Positions 36,524 to 44,975 of a DNA stretch of 64,000 nucleotides are shown piece by piece (position 1 is the first letter of the stretch; each line of letters begins with the position of its first letter). Source of the DNA: Bordetella hinzii LMG 13501 (GTDB lineage: Bacteria > Pseudomonadota > Gammaproteobacteria > Burkholderiales > Burkholderiaceae_B); NCBI RefSeq assembly GCF_001548475.1, contig NZ_LRUJ01000009.1, forward strand, positions 102,646 through 166,645, in the 5' to 3' direction. The notes beneath the pieces were generated by a model. It was not told the DNA's origin. It did no database searches and saw only the letters and a list, made by a program, of their open reading frames with translations. Position numbers and translations under genes: made by a program.

Positions 36524-37887
36524 GCCTGTGTCGCAGGTGGCGGCTGGGCCGCCGAAACGCTCGGGCCAGGCGCGCCGCATGCTGGGTTGTCTCGCTGTTG
36601 TTGGCGGCCGTTCTCCATGCGCTGCCGGCCACGGGGTACGCGGCCGAGGACATCCTGCTCGAGGTGGGCCAGACCCATGTGCTGCCAGCCCCTGGCTTGA
36701 GCCGTATCGCCGTGGGCAGCGGGCAGGTGGTGCAGGCGCAGGCTGTCGACGGTAAAGAGGTCATTCTGTTTGCACGCAAGGAGGGGGTGTCCTCGGTCCA
36801 CGTATGGACCGGCAGGCAGGGCGCCAAGGCCTACACCTTGCGGGTCATGCCGGCCGGCTTTGGCCGTATGCGCGCCGAGGTGGAACAGTTGCTGGCCAGC
36901 ATGCCGCAGCTGCGTTTCAGCGTGGTGGGCCACCAGATCGTCATCGAGGGCAGCGGCCTGACGGACGACCACAAGCAGCGCATCGCCGCGCTGGCCGCCC
37001 GCTATCCCGAAGTGCTCGATCTCACCGGAGACGTCGGCTGGGAGCAGATGGTCCTGCTGGATGTTCAGGTGGTCGAGATCCCCCGCACGCGCTTGTGGGA
37101 GCTCGGCCTGAACTGGGAGACGGGCGCCGACACCGCCGGCGGTGTCACGCACGCCGGGCCGTGGGGCGCGGTGCAATGGCTGGGCGTGCACGCCTCGCTG
37201 GGCGCCCGCCTGCAGGCGCTGGCGCAGCGCGGCGAGGCGGTGTTCCTGGCGCGCCCGCGCCTGTTGGCGCGCAGCGGCTCATCGGCTTCCTTTCTGGCCG
37301 GCGGCGAGGTGCCTTATCCCGGCGCTGATAGCGATGGCAAGGGCACGACAGTCTTCAAGCCCTATGGGGTGGGGCTCACCATCACGCCTCGGATCGATCC
37401 GCGCGGCACGATACGTTCGCGCATCGAGGTCGAAGCCAGTTCCATCGACCCCACGCTCACGGTCGCCGCGGGGCCGGCCATGCGGACCCGGCGCGCCGCG
37501 ACCGAGTTCAACCTGCCTTCCGGGCAGACCCTGGTGCTTGGCGGCTTTCTCGGCCGTGAGCGGACGCAGCACACGCGCGGGCTGCCTTGGCTGAGCGAGC
37601 TGCCGGTCATCGGTGCCTTGTTTGGCGGGCGCCGCGAACAGACGCGCGATACCGAACTGGCCATCTTCGTGACGCCCACCATCGTCAAGCCGGATGATCC
37701 CGCCCTGGCGGGCGAGGCGCTGCGCGGCAGGCAGTTACTGCATCGCGCGTTTCCCGAGCCGCCGGACATGCTGTCGGAGATTTCCGGACCGGTTCAGGGC
37801 GGGCGCAAGCCGGCTTGGTCGAGATCCCAGTGGTCGTCCGCGGGGGCGGAGGCGAACCATGCACTGCCGGGAGGGCCCACGCCATGA
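36520..37887 (+). CDS. cpaC: Tad outer-membrane secretin, CpaC/RcpA
   Basis: This 455-residue secretin forms the outer-membrane channel of the Flp pilus system. After a signal sequence ending GYAAE, an N-terminal pilus-secretin domain (ILLEVGQTHVLPAPGLSRIAVGSGQVVQA) and a BON-like segment lead to the secretin core. The core shows VLLDVQVVEIPRTRLWELGLNWETG, FLARPRLLARSGSSASFLAGGEVPYP, and the conserved TEFNLPSGQTLVLGGFLGRE near the C-terminus. The C-terminal tail is Pro/Ala/Gly-rich. It overlaps both neighbours by four bases. Confidence 0.92.
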   Translation: MSLCRRWRLGRRNARARRAACWVVSLLLAAVLHALPATGYAAEDILLEVGQTHVLPAPGLSRIAVGSGQVVQAQAVDGKEVILFARKEGVSSVHVWTGRQGAKAYTLRVMPAGFGRMRAEVEQLLASMPQLRFSVVGHQIVIEGSGLTDDHKQRIAALAARYPEVLDLTGDVGWEQMVLLDVQVVEIPRTRLWELGLNWETGADTAGGVTHAGPWGAVQWLGVHASLGARLQALAQRGEAVFLARPRLLARSGSSASFLAGGEVPYPGADSDGKGTTVFKPYGVGLTITPRIDPRGTIRSRIEVEASSIDPTLTVAAGPAMRTRRAATEFNLPSGQTLVLGGFLGRERTQHTRGLPWLSELPVIGALFGGRREQTRDTELAIFVTPTIVKPDDPALAGEALRGRQLLHRAFPEPPDMLSEISGPVQGGRKPAWSRSQWSSAGAEANHALPGGPTP

Positions 37888-39419
37888 TGTTGGAGTTGCA
37901 CTATGAAGACGGGCGCACCGAGCAGTTGGCCTTGTCCGATCCCATGCTGCTGGGACGGGCGGCGCACTGCGATCTGCGTATCTCCAACTGGCGCGTGGCG
38001 CGTGAGCATGCCCGCCTGCAGCGCGGCCCGGAGGGCTGGGTCATCGAAGACCTGGGTGGCCTGTCCGGCACCTTCGTCAACGGCGTGCGCGTGACGCTGC
38101 ATGGCCCGCTGCAGCCATCCGATGTCATCGTCATCGGGCCTTGCCGGCTGCGCCTTCTCGCGCCGGTGCCGTCGAAGCCCGACAGCGCCGGTTCCGGCGG
38201 CGGCCGCATGGCGGTCGGACAGGCATGGCAGTCCTGCCGGGTGGCGCTGCACGAAGCCCTGATCCAGGCGCTGGACCTGCGGCGGCGGGATGTCGCCGCC
38301 ATGCCCGACGCGATGCTGCGCCAAGAGGCTTCGGCATTGCTGGCGCGCCTGCTGCGCGACGAGGAGGTGGAGGTCCCCGAGGACGTGGACAGGGAGTCGT
38401 TGTGCAAGAGCGTACTGGACGAGGCGGTCGGACTGGGGGCGCTGGAGCCCTTGCTGCAGGATCCGGCCATCTCCGAAATCATGGTCAATGGTCCCGAGCG
38501 CATCTATGTCGAAAGGCAGGGGCGCCTGGAGCGCCATCCTTCTTCCTTCAGCAGCGAGCAGGCCTTGCGGCATGTGCTGGAGCGCATCGTCGCCCCCCTG
38601 GGCCGGCGGATCGACGAGGCCGCGCCCATGGTGGACGCGCGACTGGCCGATGGCGCGCGCGTGAATGCGGTCATCCCGCCCATCTCCACCCGGGGCACCT
38701 GCCTGACCATACGCAAGTTTCCGGCGCGCCACCTGAGCATGGCTGATTTGCTGCAAGGCCAGGCGCTGAGCGCCGAGATGGCCCGCTATCTGGAAGAAGC
38801 GGTCAGGCAGCGCCGCAATATCCTGGTTGCCGGCGGCACCGGCGCGGGCAAGACGACCCTGCTCAATGTGCTCTCCAGCGCCATTCCTGAGCACGAGCGC
38901 ATCATCACGATCGAAGATGCGGCCGAGCTGCGGCTGTCGCACGAGCATCTGGTCGCCCTGGAGGCCAGGCCCGCCAACATGGAGGGCAGGGGGACGGTCG
39001 AGATCCGCGACCTGGTGCGCAATGCGCTGCGCATGCGCCCGGACCGCATCGTGGTCGGCGAATGCCGGGGCAAGGAAGCCTTTGACATGTTGACCGCCAT
39101 GAACACCGGCCACGAGGGTTCGCTCACCACCCTGCATGCCAATTCCCCCAGGGATGCGCTGGGCAGGCTGGAGTCCATGGTGCTCATGGCGGGGCTGGAC
39201 CTGCCCGTCTCGGCGCTGCGCGAATACGTGGCCTCCTGCATCGACCTTATCGTGCAGCAGGCGCGCGGCGCCGATGGCGTGCGGCGTATCACCGCCATCG
39301 CCGAAGTCTGCGGTATCGAAAGCGGCACCATCCAGTTGCAGGAGCACTTCCGCCACGAGCCGGCCAGCGGCTTCGTCGCCGCCGAATGGGCCTGCTGGCA
39401 ATCGGGAGAGCGCCTGTGA
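37884..39419 (+). CDS. cpaF: CpaF/TadA-type secretion ATPase with N-terminal FHA domain
   Basis: This 511-residue hexameric ATPase powers pilus assembly. Residues about 10-90 form a forkhead-associated domain: LLGRAAHCDLRISNWRVAREHARL, then DLGGLSGTFVNG, which is predicted to bind phosphothreonine. The ATPase follows, with ISEIMVNGPERIYVERQG, Walker A (GGTGAGKTT), Asp boxes (TIEDAAEL), Walker B (RIVVGECRG) and a His box (LTTLHANSP). An FHA domain on CpaF occurs in some Burkholderiales and implies phosphorylation-based control. No Ser/Thr kinase is encoded in the window. Start and stop overlap the neighbours. Confidence 0.94.
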   Translation: MMLELHYEDGRTEQLALSDPMLLGRAAHCDLRISNWRVAREHARLQRGPEGWVIEDLGGLSGTFVNGVRVTLHGPLQPSDVIVIGPCRLRLLAPVPSKPDSAGSGGGRMAVGQAWQSCRVALHEALIQALDLRRRDVAAMPDAMLRQEASALLARLLRDEEVEVPEDVDRESLCKSVLDEAVGLGALEPLLQDPAISEIMVNGPERIYVERQGRLERHPSSFSSEQALRHVLERIVAPLGRRIDEAAPMVDARLADGARVNAVIPPISTRGTCLTIRKFPARHLSMADLLQGQALSAEMARYLEEAVRQRRNILVAGGTGAGKTTLLNVLSSAIPEHERIITIEDAAELRLSHEHLVALEARPANMEGRGTVEIRDLVRNALRMRPDRIVVGECRGKEAFDMLTAMNTGHEGSLTTLHANSPRDALGRLESMVLMAGLDLPVSALREYVASCIDLIVQQARGADGVRRITAIAEVCGIESGTIQLQEHFRHEPASGFVAAEWACWQSGERL

Positions 39420-40270
39420 CAGCGGCCGCCTTTCTCGCCGTGCTGCTTGCCCTGCTGGCCGCGTCGCTGCTGGCCTGGCAGCTTCAGCGCAGCCTGAGGC
39501 CGGCCTGGCAGCGCTATCGCGACACCTATATGCAGGACGCCCATCATGGCCTGCAGGAGGTGTTTCTCTTTCTTGATCCCAGGCAGCTCTGGGGCATGGC
39601 GATGTCCTGCGCCTGCGTGGCGTTCGGCCTCGTCCTGGCGGCGGGCGCCCATCTCGCGCTGGCCACGGTGGCCGGATGCATCGCCTGGCGCCTGCCGGCC
39701 TGGTCGCTGGCACGCTTGCGCCGGCGGCGGCAGCAGCGCCTGCAGGCGCAATTGCCGGCTGGGCTGCTCAGTCTCGCGGCCGCCCTGAAAGCCGGCGCCA
39801 GCCTGCCCATGGCCCTGCGCCAGCTTGCCGACCTGGCGCAGGCGCCGCTGTCCCAGGAGCTCGGCCTGATGCTGCGCGAGCAGCGTATCGGCGTGTCGTT
39901 CGACGATGCGCTGCGTCGGCTGGAAACGCGGGCGGACCTGCCAGCGATACGCCTGATGGCGGCGGCTTTCCGGGTGGCAGGCACATCGGGAGGCAATCTC
40001 GCCCAGGCGTTGGAGGGTATTGCCCAGGCCTTGCGCGGCCAGCTGCTCGCCCAGGGCCGCCTGAAAGCCTTGACCGCGCAGGGGCGGATGCAGGCCTGGG
40101 TGCTGAGTGCCTTGCCATTGATGCTGGGCGTGGCGCTTTATTTCCTGCGGCCGCAACAGATGGCACGCCTGTGGCAGACCGATACTGGGTGGGCGCTGAT
40201 GGCTGTCATCGCGGGCTTGCAGATGCTGGGCTGGCTGATGATACGCCGCATTCTGGCTGCGGCGTCATGA
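39416..40270 (+). CDS. tadB: TadB-like inner-membrane pilus assembly protein
   Basis: This 284-residue protein of the type II secretion F (GspF/TadB) family has N-terminal membrane helices (AAFLAVLLALLAASLLAWQL and a pair at about 60-100). A cytoplasmic T2SF domain follows: QLPAGLLSLAAALKAGASLPMALRQLAD, then FRVAGTSGGNLAQALEGIAQALR. Two C-terminal helices complete it. The start is a GTG overlapping the ATPase gene's stop (GTGA). It forms the inner-membrane platform with TadC. Confidence 0.9.
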   Translation: MTAAAFLAVLLALLAASLLAWQLQRSLRPAWQRYRDTYMQDAHHGLQEVFLFLDPRQLWGMAMSCACVAFGLVLAAGAHLALATVAGCIAWRLPAWSLARLRRRRQQRLQAQLPAGLLSLAAALKAGASLPMALRQLADLAQAPLSQELGLMLREQRIGVSFDDALRRLETRADLPAIRLMAAAFRVAGTSGGNLAQALEGIAQALRGQLLAQGRLKALTAQGRMQAWVLSALPLMLGVALYFLRPQQMARLWQTDTGWALMAVIAGLQMLGWLMIRRILAAAS

Positions 40271-41145
40271 GCATGGCCAGCGTTCTGGCGGCGTGTGCCG
40301 CGATCTGCCTCGTCCTTGCCGCCAGGGGACTGATGCGTGGCGGCCCGGATCTGCCCGTCCCCATGCCGGAGCTCTCGGGGCTGCAGGCCTGGGCCTGGCC
40401 GCTGTCCTGGCGCCTGGCGCGCCGCCTGGAGCGTATGCTGGGCTGGCGGGCGCGCGACCGCCTGGGCCGGCTGGCCCTGCTGGCCGGATGGCCGGCCCAG
40501 CTGCCGGCAGCTTGGCTGCCTGCCCGCATGGTGCTATGCGCGGCCGCGGGCGGCCTGGCGGGCGCGGGGGCGGTGTGGTTGGCCTACCCGGGGGAGGGCG
40601 CCACGGCGCTAGCGGCCGGGGCGGGCCTTGGGGCGGCGGGTGCCGCCGGACTGCCGCTATGGGCATTGCGTCGGCGCATACACGAGAATCGCCGTCGCGT
40701 CGCGGCCGACCTGCCTTTTCTGCTGGACGTGATGACGCTATGCATCGAGGCCGGCCAGGGTATGGCCAAGGCCATGTATCTGGCCGCGCGCTATTGCCCC
40801 CCGGGGCTGTTGACCCGCGCCTTGCTCCAAGCCCTGAACGAAGTCCGTGCCGGTCGCACCCAGCGCGAGGCCTTGCAGGCCTTGGCGGCGAGCCTGGAGG
40901 TCGACGGCGTGCATGCCTGGGTGGCGGCCATGTCTCAGGCCGAGCGCCTGGGCGGGGGGACGGGCACGATGTTGCGTGCCTTGGCCGGGCAATTGCGCGA
41001 GGAGGCGTTTCAACGCGCCGAGGAGGCCGCCATGCGCGCGCCGGTCAAGATGCTCTTTCCCTTGGTCAGCTGCATGTTCCCGTGCACCTTCCTGATCCTG
41101 GCGTTTCCGCTGCTGGTGGATTTTCTGCCGCAGGGGCAGCCTTGA
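40267..41145 (+). CDS. tadC: TadC-like inner-membrane pilus assembly protein
   Basis: This is the second platform protein of the T2SF family, 292 residues. A cytoplasmic domain with ADLPFLLDVMTLCIEAGQGMAKAMYLAA and MSQAERLGGGTGTMLRALAGQLREEAFQRAEEAAMRAPVKMLFPLVSCMFPCTFLILAFPLLVDF is diagnostic of TadC, including the KMLFPL segment before the last helix. The ATGA overlap with tadB continues the coupled arrangement. A 9-bp perfect hairpin (41145-41170) begins right at its stop codon. Confidence 0.9.
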   Translation: MSMASVLAACAAICLVLAARGLMRGGPDLPVPMPELSGLQAWAWPLSWRLARRLERMLGWRARDRLGRLALLAGWPAQLPAAWLPARMVLCAAAGGLAGAGAVWLAYPGEGATALAAGAGLGAAGAAGLPLWALRRRIHENRRRVAADLPFLLDVMTLCIEAGQGMAKAMYLAARYCPPGLLTRALLQALNEVRAGRTQREALQALAASLEVDGVHAWVAAMSQAERLGGGTGTMLRALAGQLREEAFQRAEEAAMRAPVKMLFPLVSCMFPCTFLILAFPLLVDFLPQGQP

Positions 41146-41744
41146 GGCGGGCCTTGCCGGCGGCCCGCCTGCGCCTGCGGGAGGCGGCCGTATGGCATCG
41201 CCGGCTGCTCGGCCTGTTGGGCAGGCGACGCGCGCCGGGGCCGCGCAGCGGCCTTTTGCTCAGGCCCTGTCATGCGGTCCATACCATGGGGATGGCCTAT
41301 CCCATCGCGGTGTGGTTCATCGGCCGCGATGGGCGGGTCTTGCGGGCGCGGCGCCTGGATCCCTGGCGCTGGGCTTCATGCCGCGGCGCTGTCGCCGTGG
41401 TCGAGACCAGGGTGGAAATCCTCGATGCCGAAGACGGAGGTATAGGCCGGGTAGAAGCTGCTGTAGAGCACCGCGCCGGCCGCCACGTTGATGGGGATCT
41501 GCACGATGTTGGCGACCGAGGCCGGGATGCCGACGGCGACCAGCAGGCCGGCGCACAGGTCGATGAACAGGAACACCATGACCCAGACGGCGCCGTAGAC
41601 CAGGAAGGCCCATTTATTGCGCCAGCAGGCCACGCCCGAGAAGAACAGCGCCTGCACCATGCGCAGTCCATGCCAGGCCACCAGCACGGGCGCATGCCAG
41701 AAGAGCGCGGCGATGACGACGTAGAGGATGGCAAACAAGAATAG
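41142..41744 (+). CDS. DUF192-family protein with abnormal C-terminus
   Basis: A TTG overlapping the tadC stop opens a frame with clear DUF192 character: LLRPCHAVHTMGMAYPIAVWFIGRDGRVLRARRLDPWRWASCRGAVAVVE (residues about 39-88). The Cys-x-x-Val-His-Thr-x-Gly-Met signature and the Gly-Ala-x-x-Val-Glu strand are intact. From about residue 79 the frame overlaps, antisense, the 3' end of the next gene. After residue 90 it no longer resembles DUF192 and runs on for about 110 residues as antisense sequence. The last 10-20 residues of the family fold appear to be lost. It may be functional, truncated or a decaying gene. The function of DUF192 is unknown. Confidence 0.55.
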   Translation: MRRALPAARLRLREAAVWHRRLLGLLGRRRAPGPRSGLLLRPCHAVHTMGMAYPIAVWFIGRDGRVLRARRLDPWRWASCRGAVAVVETRVEILDAEDGGIGRVEAAVEHRAGRHVDGDLHDVGDRGRDADGDQQAGAQVDEQEHHDPDGAVDQEGPFIAPAGHAREEQRLHHAQSMPGHQHGRMPEERGDDDVEDGKQE

Positions 41745-42179
41745 CGGGATGCGCACGGCGGCCACGAAGGGCATGATGTCGTGCTCGACCTGGATGGCCC
41801 GCAGCCCCTCGGTCAGGTCACCCCAGAAGGGCAGGAAGGCAAGCAGGCCGCCGGCCAGGCTCAGGCCGGCATACAGCAGCCCCATGAGGAAGAGCTTGCG
41901 AAAAACCCCGGGGCGCAGCAGCGGTTTGGGCCACATGGAGGGCAGCATGACTCGCCCGGCCTCGATGTGCTTGCAGGCCGACAGCGTCATCAGGGTGAAC
42001 ACCGGCATCAGCGCGACGAACAATAGCGGCCCGACTGGTGGGGTCAGGGTGGCGAACAGCACGAAAAGGCTGAGCGCCATGGCCCAGAAGAACATGGGCA
42101 AGGGCTGTTTGGCAAAAATTTTCAGCCCATCTCTTACCCATTGCCAGCCAAAGGACGCGGGTAGGGTTGCTGCTTGCAT
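41376..42179 (-). CDS. BPSS1780-family membrane protein
   Basis: This 267-residue inner-membrane protein belongs to a family of unknown function common in Burkholderiales. The N-terminus, MQAATLPASFGWQWVRDGLKIFAKQP, is characteristic, and six or so hydrophobic segments follow. The start at 42179 was chosen because this N-terminal motif is conserved; an upstream extension is possible but not convincing. Its last 35 or so bases overlap the DUF192 reading frame on the opposite strand. Nearby homoserine kinase lies upstream on the same strand. Confidence 0.75.
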   Translation of the reverse strand: MQAATLPASFGWQWVRDGLKIFAKQPLPMFFWAMALSLFVLFATLTPPVGPLLFVALMPVFTLMTLSACKHIEAGRVMLPSMWPKPLLRPGVFRKLFLMGLLYAGLSLAGGLLAFLPFWGDLTEGLRAIQVEHDIMPFVAAVRIPLFLFAILYVVIAALFWHAPVLVAWHGLRMVQALFFSGVACWRNKWAFLVYGAVWVMVFLFIDLCAGLLVAVGIPASVANIVQIPINVAAGAVLYSSFYPAYTSVFGIEDFHPGLDHGDSAAA

Positions 42180-42244
42180 AGGTCTCGTGGAAATTCGCAG
42201 GGGACGGATGGCTTGTTCAACACCCATTATGCGTGTCGTGGCGG

Positions 42245-43213
42245 TCAGGGCAAGGGCGGCAGCGCGCTGCGGTGGCGCGCTTGCAACACTCTTTCAAAGT
42301 GCCGGGGGTCGTGGGGCTTGAGCGTCTGGGCCGGGCGCGGCAGGAAATAGTCATACAGGCGTGACAGCCAAAAGCGCAGGGCCGCGGCACGCAGCATCAG
42401 CGGCCAGGCGCGGCGCTCGGCGTCCGTGAAGGGGCGCTCCTGGGCATAGGCGCCCAGCCAAGCCTGGACCAGCTCCGGGATGAACTCGCCGCTGTCGCGG
42501 TCGATGCACCAGTCATTGACGGAGACCGCCACGTCGAACAGCCAGGTGTCGCAGCCGGCAAAGTAGAAGTCGATGAACCCGCCCATGAGCGGGCTATCGA
42601 ACGTGCCGGCAAACAGCACGTTGTCGCGGAAGAGGTCGCAATGCGAAGGTCCAAAGGGTAGTTCGGCGCGCTCCGGCAGGGCCGCGGCGGCCTGCTGGTC
42701 GGCCAGTTCCCGGGTCAGCAGGGCGGCCTGCTCGGGCGTCAGGAAAGGCATGACCTTGGGCGCGGTTTCCAGCCACCATGACAGGCCGCGCAGATTGGGC
42801 TGGCGGATGGGGAAATCGGCGGCGGCCTTGTGCACGCGGGCCAGGGTGGCGCCGGCCAGCGCGCAGTGCTTGGCGCCCGGCGCCGGCTCATAGCCGCCAG
42901 GCAGGCGGCTGACGATGGCGGTGGGCTTGCCGTGCAGCGTCGTCAGGCGGCTGCCGTCTCTCAGGGTCTGGGGCTGGGGCACGGGGATGCCGCGTTCGGC
43001 CAGGTGGTGCATCAGCTCGATGTAGAAGGGCAGCTGCTGCTGGGTCAACACTTCGAACAGCGTGAGGACATATTCGCCTCGCGTCGTATGCAGGAAAAAA
43101 TTGGTGTTTTCAATCCCGGCGGTAATGCCCCGCAGGGAGACCAGCTCCCCGATGTCATAGGTCGCGAGCAGGGCACGGGCGTCTTGGTCGGATACGGGAG
43201 TGAAAACGGCCAT
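42245..43213 (-). CDS. thrB: Homoserine kinase
   Basis: This enzyme phosphorylates homoserine in threonine biosynthesis. It is the aminoglycoside-phosphotransferase-fold (ThrB2) type found in betaproteobacteria and pseudomonads, not the GHMP type. Key sequences are MAVFTPVSDQDARALLATYDIGELVSLRGITAGIENTNFFLHT, the catalytic PFGPSHCDLFRDNVLF loop and GGFIDFYFAGCDTWLFDVAV (metal-binding Asp). At 322 residues it is complete. It is divergent from dusA. Confidence 0.95.
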   Translation of the reverse strand: MAVFTPVSDQDARALLATYDIGELVSLRGITAGIENTNFFLHTTRGEYVLTLFEVLTQQQLPFYIELMHHLAERGIPVPQPQTLRDGSRLTTLHGKPTAIVSRLPGGYEPAPGAKHCALAGATLARVHKAAADFPIRQPNLRGLSWWLETAPKVMPFLTPEQAALLTRELADQQAAAALPERAELPFGPSHCDLFRDNVLFAGTFDSPLMGGFIDFYFAGCDTWLFDVAVSVNDWCIDRDSGEFIPELVQAWLGAYAQERPFTDAERRAWPLMLRAAALRFWLSRLYDYFLPRPAQTLKPHDPRHFERVLQARHRSALPPLP

Positions 43214-43370
43214 TGATGAGCGTTGGATGGGAGTGGAAAAAAGGGGCGGGGCCTGCCGAATGGGCGAGGCGCTGCAATTTTAGACCAGTGCTTCCCCTGT
43301 TTCGGGCCAAGGCGGCCCCGGGGCCGTAAAATACCTGTTTCCCGTATTCCCAAGCCCGGAAGGTTTTTTC

Positions 43371-44378
43371 TTGACCCCGCCCGACTGGCGACTGTGTGTC
43401 GCGCCCATGATCGATGTGACGGATCGCCATTGCCGCTATTTCCACCGGCTGTTGGCGCCGCACGCACGCCTGTATACCGAGATGATCACGACCGGCGCCT
43501 TGCTGCACGGCAATGTGGCGCGGCATCTGGATTTCGACGAGGCCGAACACCCGGTGGCCCTGCAGCTGGGCGGCAGCGAGCCCGAGGCCCTGGCGGCCGC
43601 GGCCAGGCTGGGCCGGCAATGGGGCTATGACGAAATCAACCTGAACTGCGGTTGCCCGTCGGAGCGCGTGCAGCGCGGGGCGTTCGGCGCCTGCCTCATG
43701 GCCGAGCCGGACCTGGTGGCCGACTGCATGAAGGCCATGCAGGACGCGGTGGACATCCCTGTGACAGTCAAGCACCGCCTGGGTCTGGACTACGACGAGT
43801 CATACGCCTTTGTGCGGGATTTCGTGGGCAAGATCCACGACACGGGCTGCCGCGTCTTCATCGTGCATGCGCGCAATGCCGTGCTCAAGGGGCTTTCGCC
43901 CAAGGACAACCGCGAGATTCCGCCTTTGCGCTACGACGTGGCCGAACAGCTCAAGCGCGACTTCCCGGACTGCACCATCGTGCTCAATGGCGGCCTGTCC
44001 GATGCGGCACAGGCGCTTGAGGCGGCCGGCCGCTTTGACGGCGTGATGCTGGGCCGGGCGGCCTGGCATACACCTCGCGTGCTGTCCGAAGTGTCGCTGC
44101 GCCTGTGGCCGGCTACGCGCCTGCCGACCGATGCCCAGGTGGTCGATGCGATGACCGAGTACACCGCCCGCCAGATCGCGCGCGGCGTGCCGCTGCGAGT
44201 GATGCTGCGGCCCATGCTGGGCCTGGTGAACAACCAGAGCGGCGCGCGCGGCTGGCGCCGCCTGCTTTCCGATCCGGGCCGCCTGGCCGAGAACGATCCC
44301 GGCCTCATCTATGAGGCCTGGCGCAATCTGCGCTCGGCAGCTCGGACGCGGCCCGAGCTGGCCCAGCCGGCGATCTGA
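43371..44378 (+). CDS. dusA: tRNA-dihydrouridine synthase A
   Basis: This is an FMN-dependent enzyme that reduces uridines 20/20a in the tRNA D-loop. It begins DWRLCVAPMIDVTDRHCRYFHRLL and has the flavin-barrel motif DEINLNCGCPSERVQRGAFGACLM with the catalytic Cys (NCGCPS). The VHARNAVLKGLSPKDNREIPPL segment is specific to DusA, and VMLGRAAWHTP follows. The start is TTG with an upstream GGAAGG site. At 335 residues the length is normal. Confidence 0.96.
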   Translation: MTPPDWRLCVAPMIDVTDRHCRYFHRLLAPHARLYTEMITTGALLHGNVARHLDFDEAEHPVALQLGGSEPEALAAAARLGRQWGYDEINLNCGCPSERVQRGAFGACLMAEPDLVADCMKAMQDAVDIPVTVKHRLGLDYDESYAFVRDFVGKIHDTGCRVFIVHARNAVLKGLSPKDNREIPPLRYDVAEQLKRDFPDCTIVLNGGLSDAAQALEAAGRFDGVMLGRAAWHTPRVLSEVSLRLWPATRLPTDAQVVDAMTEYTARQIARGVPLRVMLRPMLGLVNNQSGARGWRRLLSDPGRLAENDPGLIYEAWRNLRSAARTRPELAQPAI

Positions 44379-44395
44379 CTCCGCCAGCCCATGGC

Positions 44396-44420
44396 AAAGG
44401 GCCACCCGAGGGTGGCCCTT
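44396..44420. terminator. Bidirectional terminator between dusA and the CBS gene
   Basis: AAGGGCCACCC pairs with GGGTGGCCCTT, with a small loop and a short T-stretch on the plus-strand side. It lies between two convergent genes and could end both transcripts. Confidence 0.7.
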
Positions 44421-44440
44421 GTTGTATTGGCGCGCCGTGC

Positions 44441-44899
44441 TCAGGAGTTGGGCGAGGCGCTGTCCATGGGCCAGTCGCGGATATAGGCCTTGAGCATGTT
44501 GTTTTCGAACTGCTGGGCCGCCACGATGGCCTGTGCCATGTCGTAGAAAGAAATCACGCCCATCAGGGTGGGGCCGTCCATGACCGGGATGTAGCGCGCG
44601 TGCTTATCGAGCATGAGGCGCTGGACCTCGTCGGCGCTGGTGTTGGGCGAGACGCTGACCGGGGCATCGTCCATGATGGCGCGGATGGTGGTTTCGCCGA
44701 CCTGGCCGCCATTGAGATCCAGATGGCGCATGATTTCGCGGAACGTCAGCATGCCGGTGAGCATGCCGGATTCCATGATGACCAATGAGCCGATGTCTTG
44801 CTCGCTCATGGTGCGGATGGCGACGGACACGAGCGTGTCCGGCGTGGCGGTGTACAGCGTATCGCCCTTGACGCGCAGAATTTCGCTGACTTTCAACAT
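44441..44899 (-). CDS. CBS-domain pair protein
   Basis: This is a 152-residue soluble protein made of two CBS domains, which bind adenine nucleotides. The first is at about residues 8-63 (VKGDTLYTATPDTLVSVAIRTMSEQDIGSLVIMESGMLTGMLTFREIMRHL). The second follows, with PNTSADEVQRLMLDKHARYIPVMDGPTLMGVISFYDMAQ. Stand-alone CBS pairs often sense AMP or ATP and regulate partner proteins. No partner is evident here. The start was set at the MLKVSEIL codon, which has a good AGGAGG site. Confidence 0.9.
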   Translation of the reverse strand: MLKVSEILRVKGDTLYTATPDTLVSVAIRTMSEQDIGSLVIMESGMLTGMLTFREIMRHLDLNGGQVGETTIRAIMDDAPVSVSPNTSADEVQRLMLDKHARYIPVMDGPTLMGVISFYDMAQAIVAAQQFENNMLKAYIRDWPMDSASPNS

Positions 44900-44975
44900 G
44901 GTGTTCCTCCTTGGGGCGCGAAGCCAGCCCCGATTGCGTACTGGTTTTTTGTCTGCCTGTGGTCCGGATGGCGTA

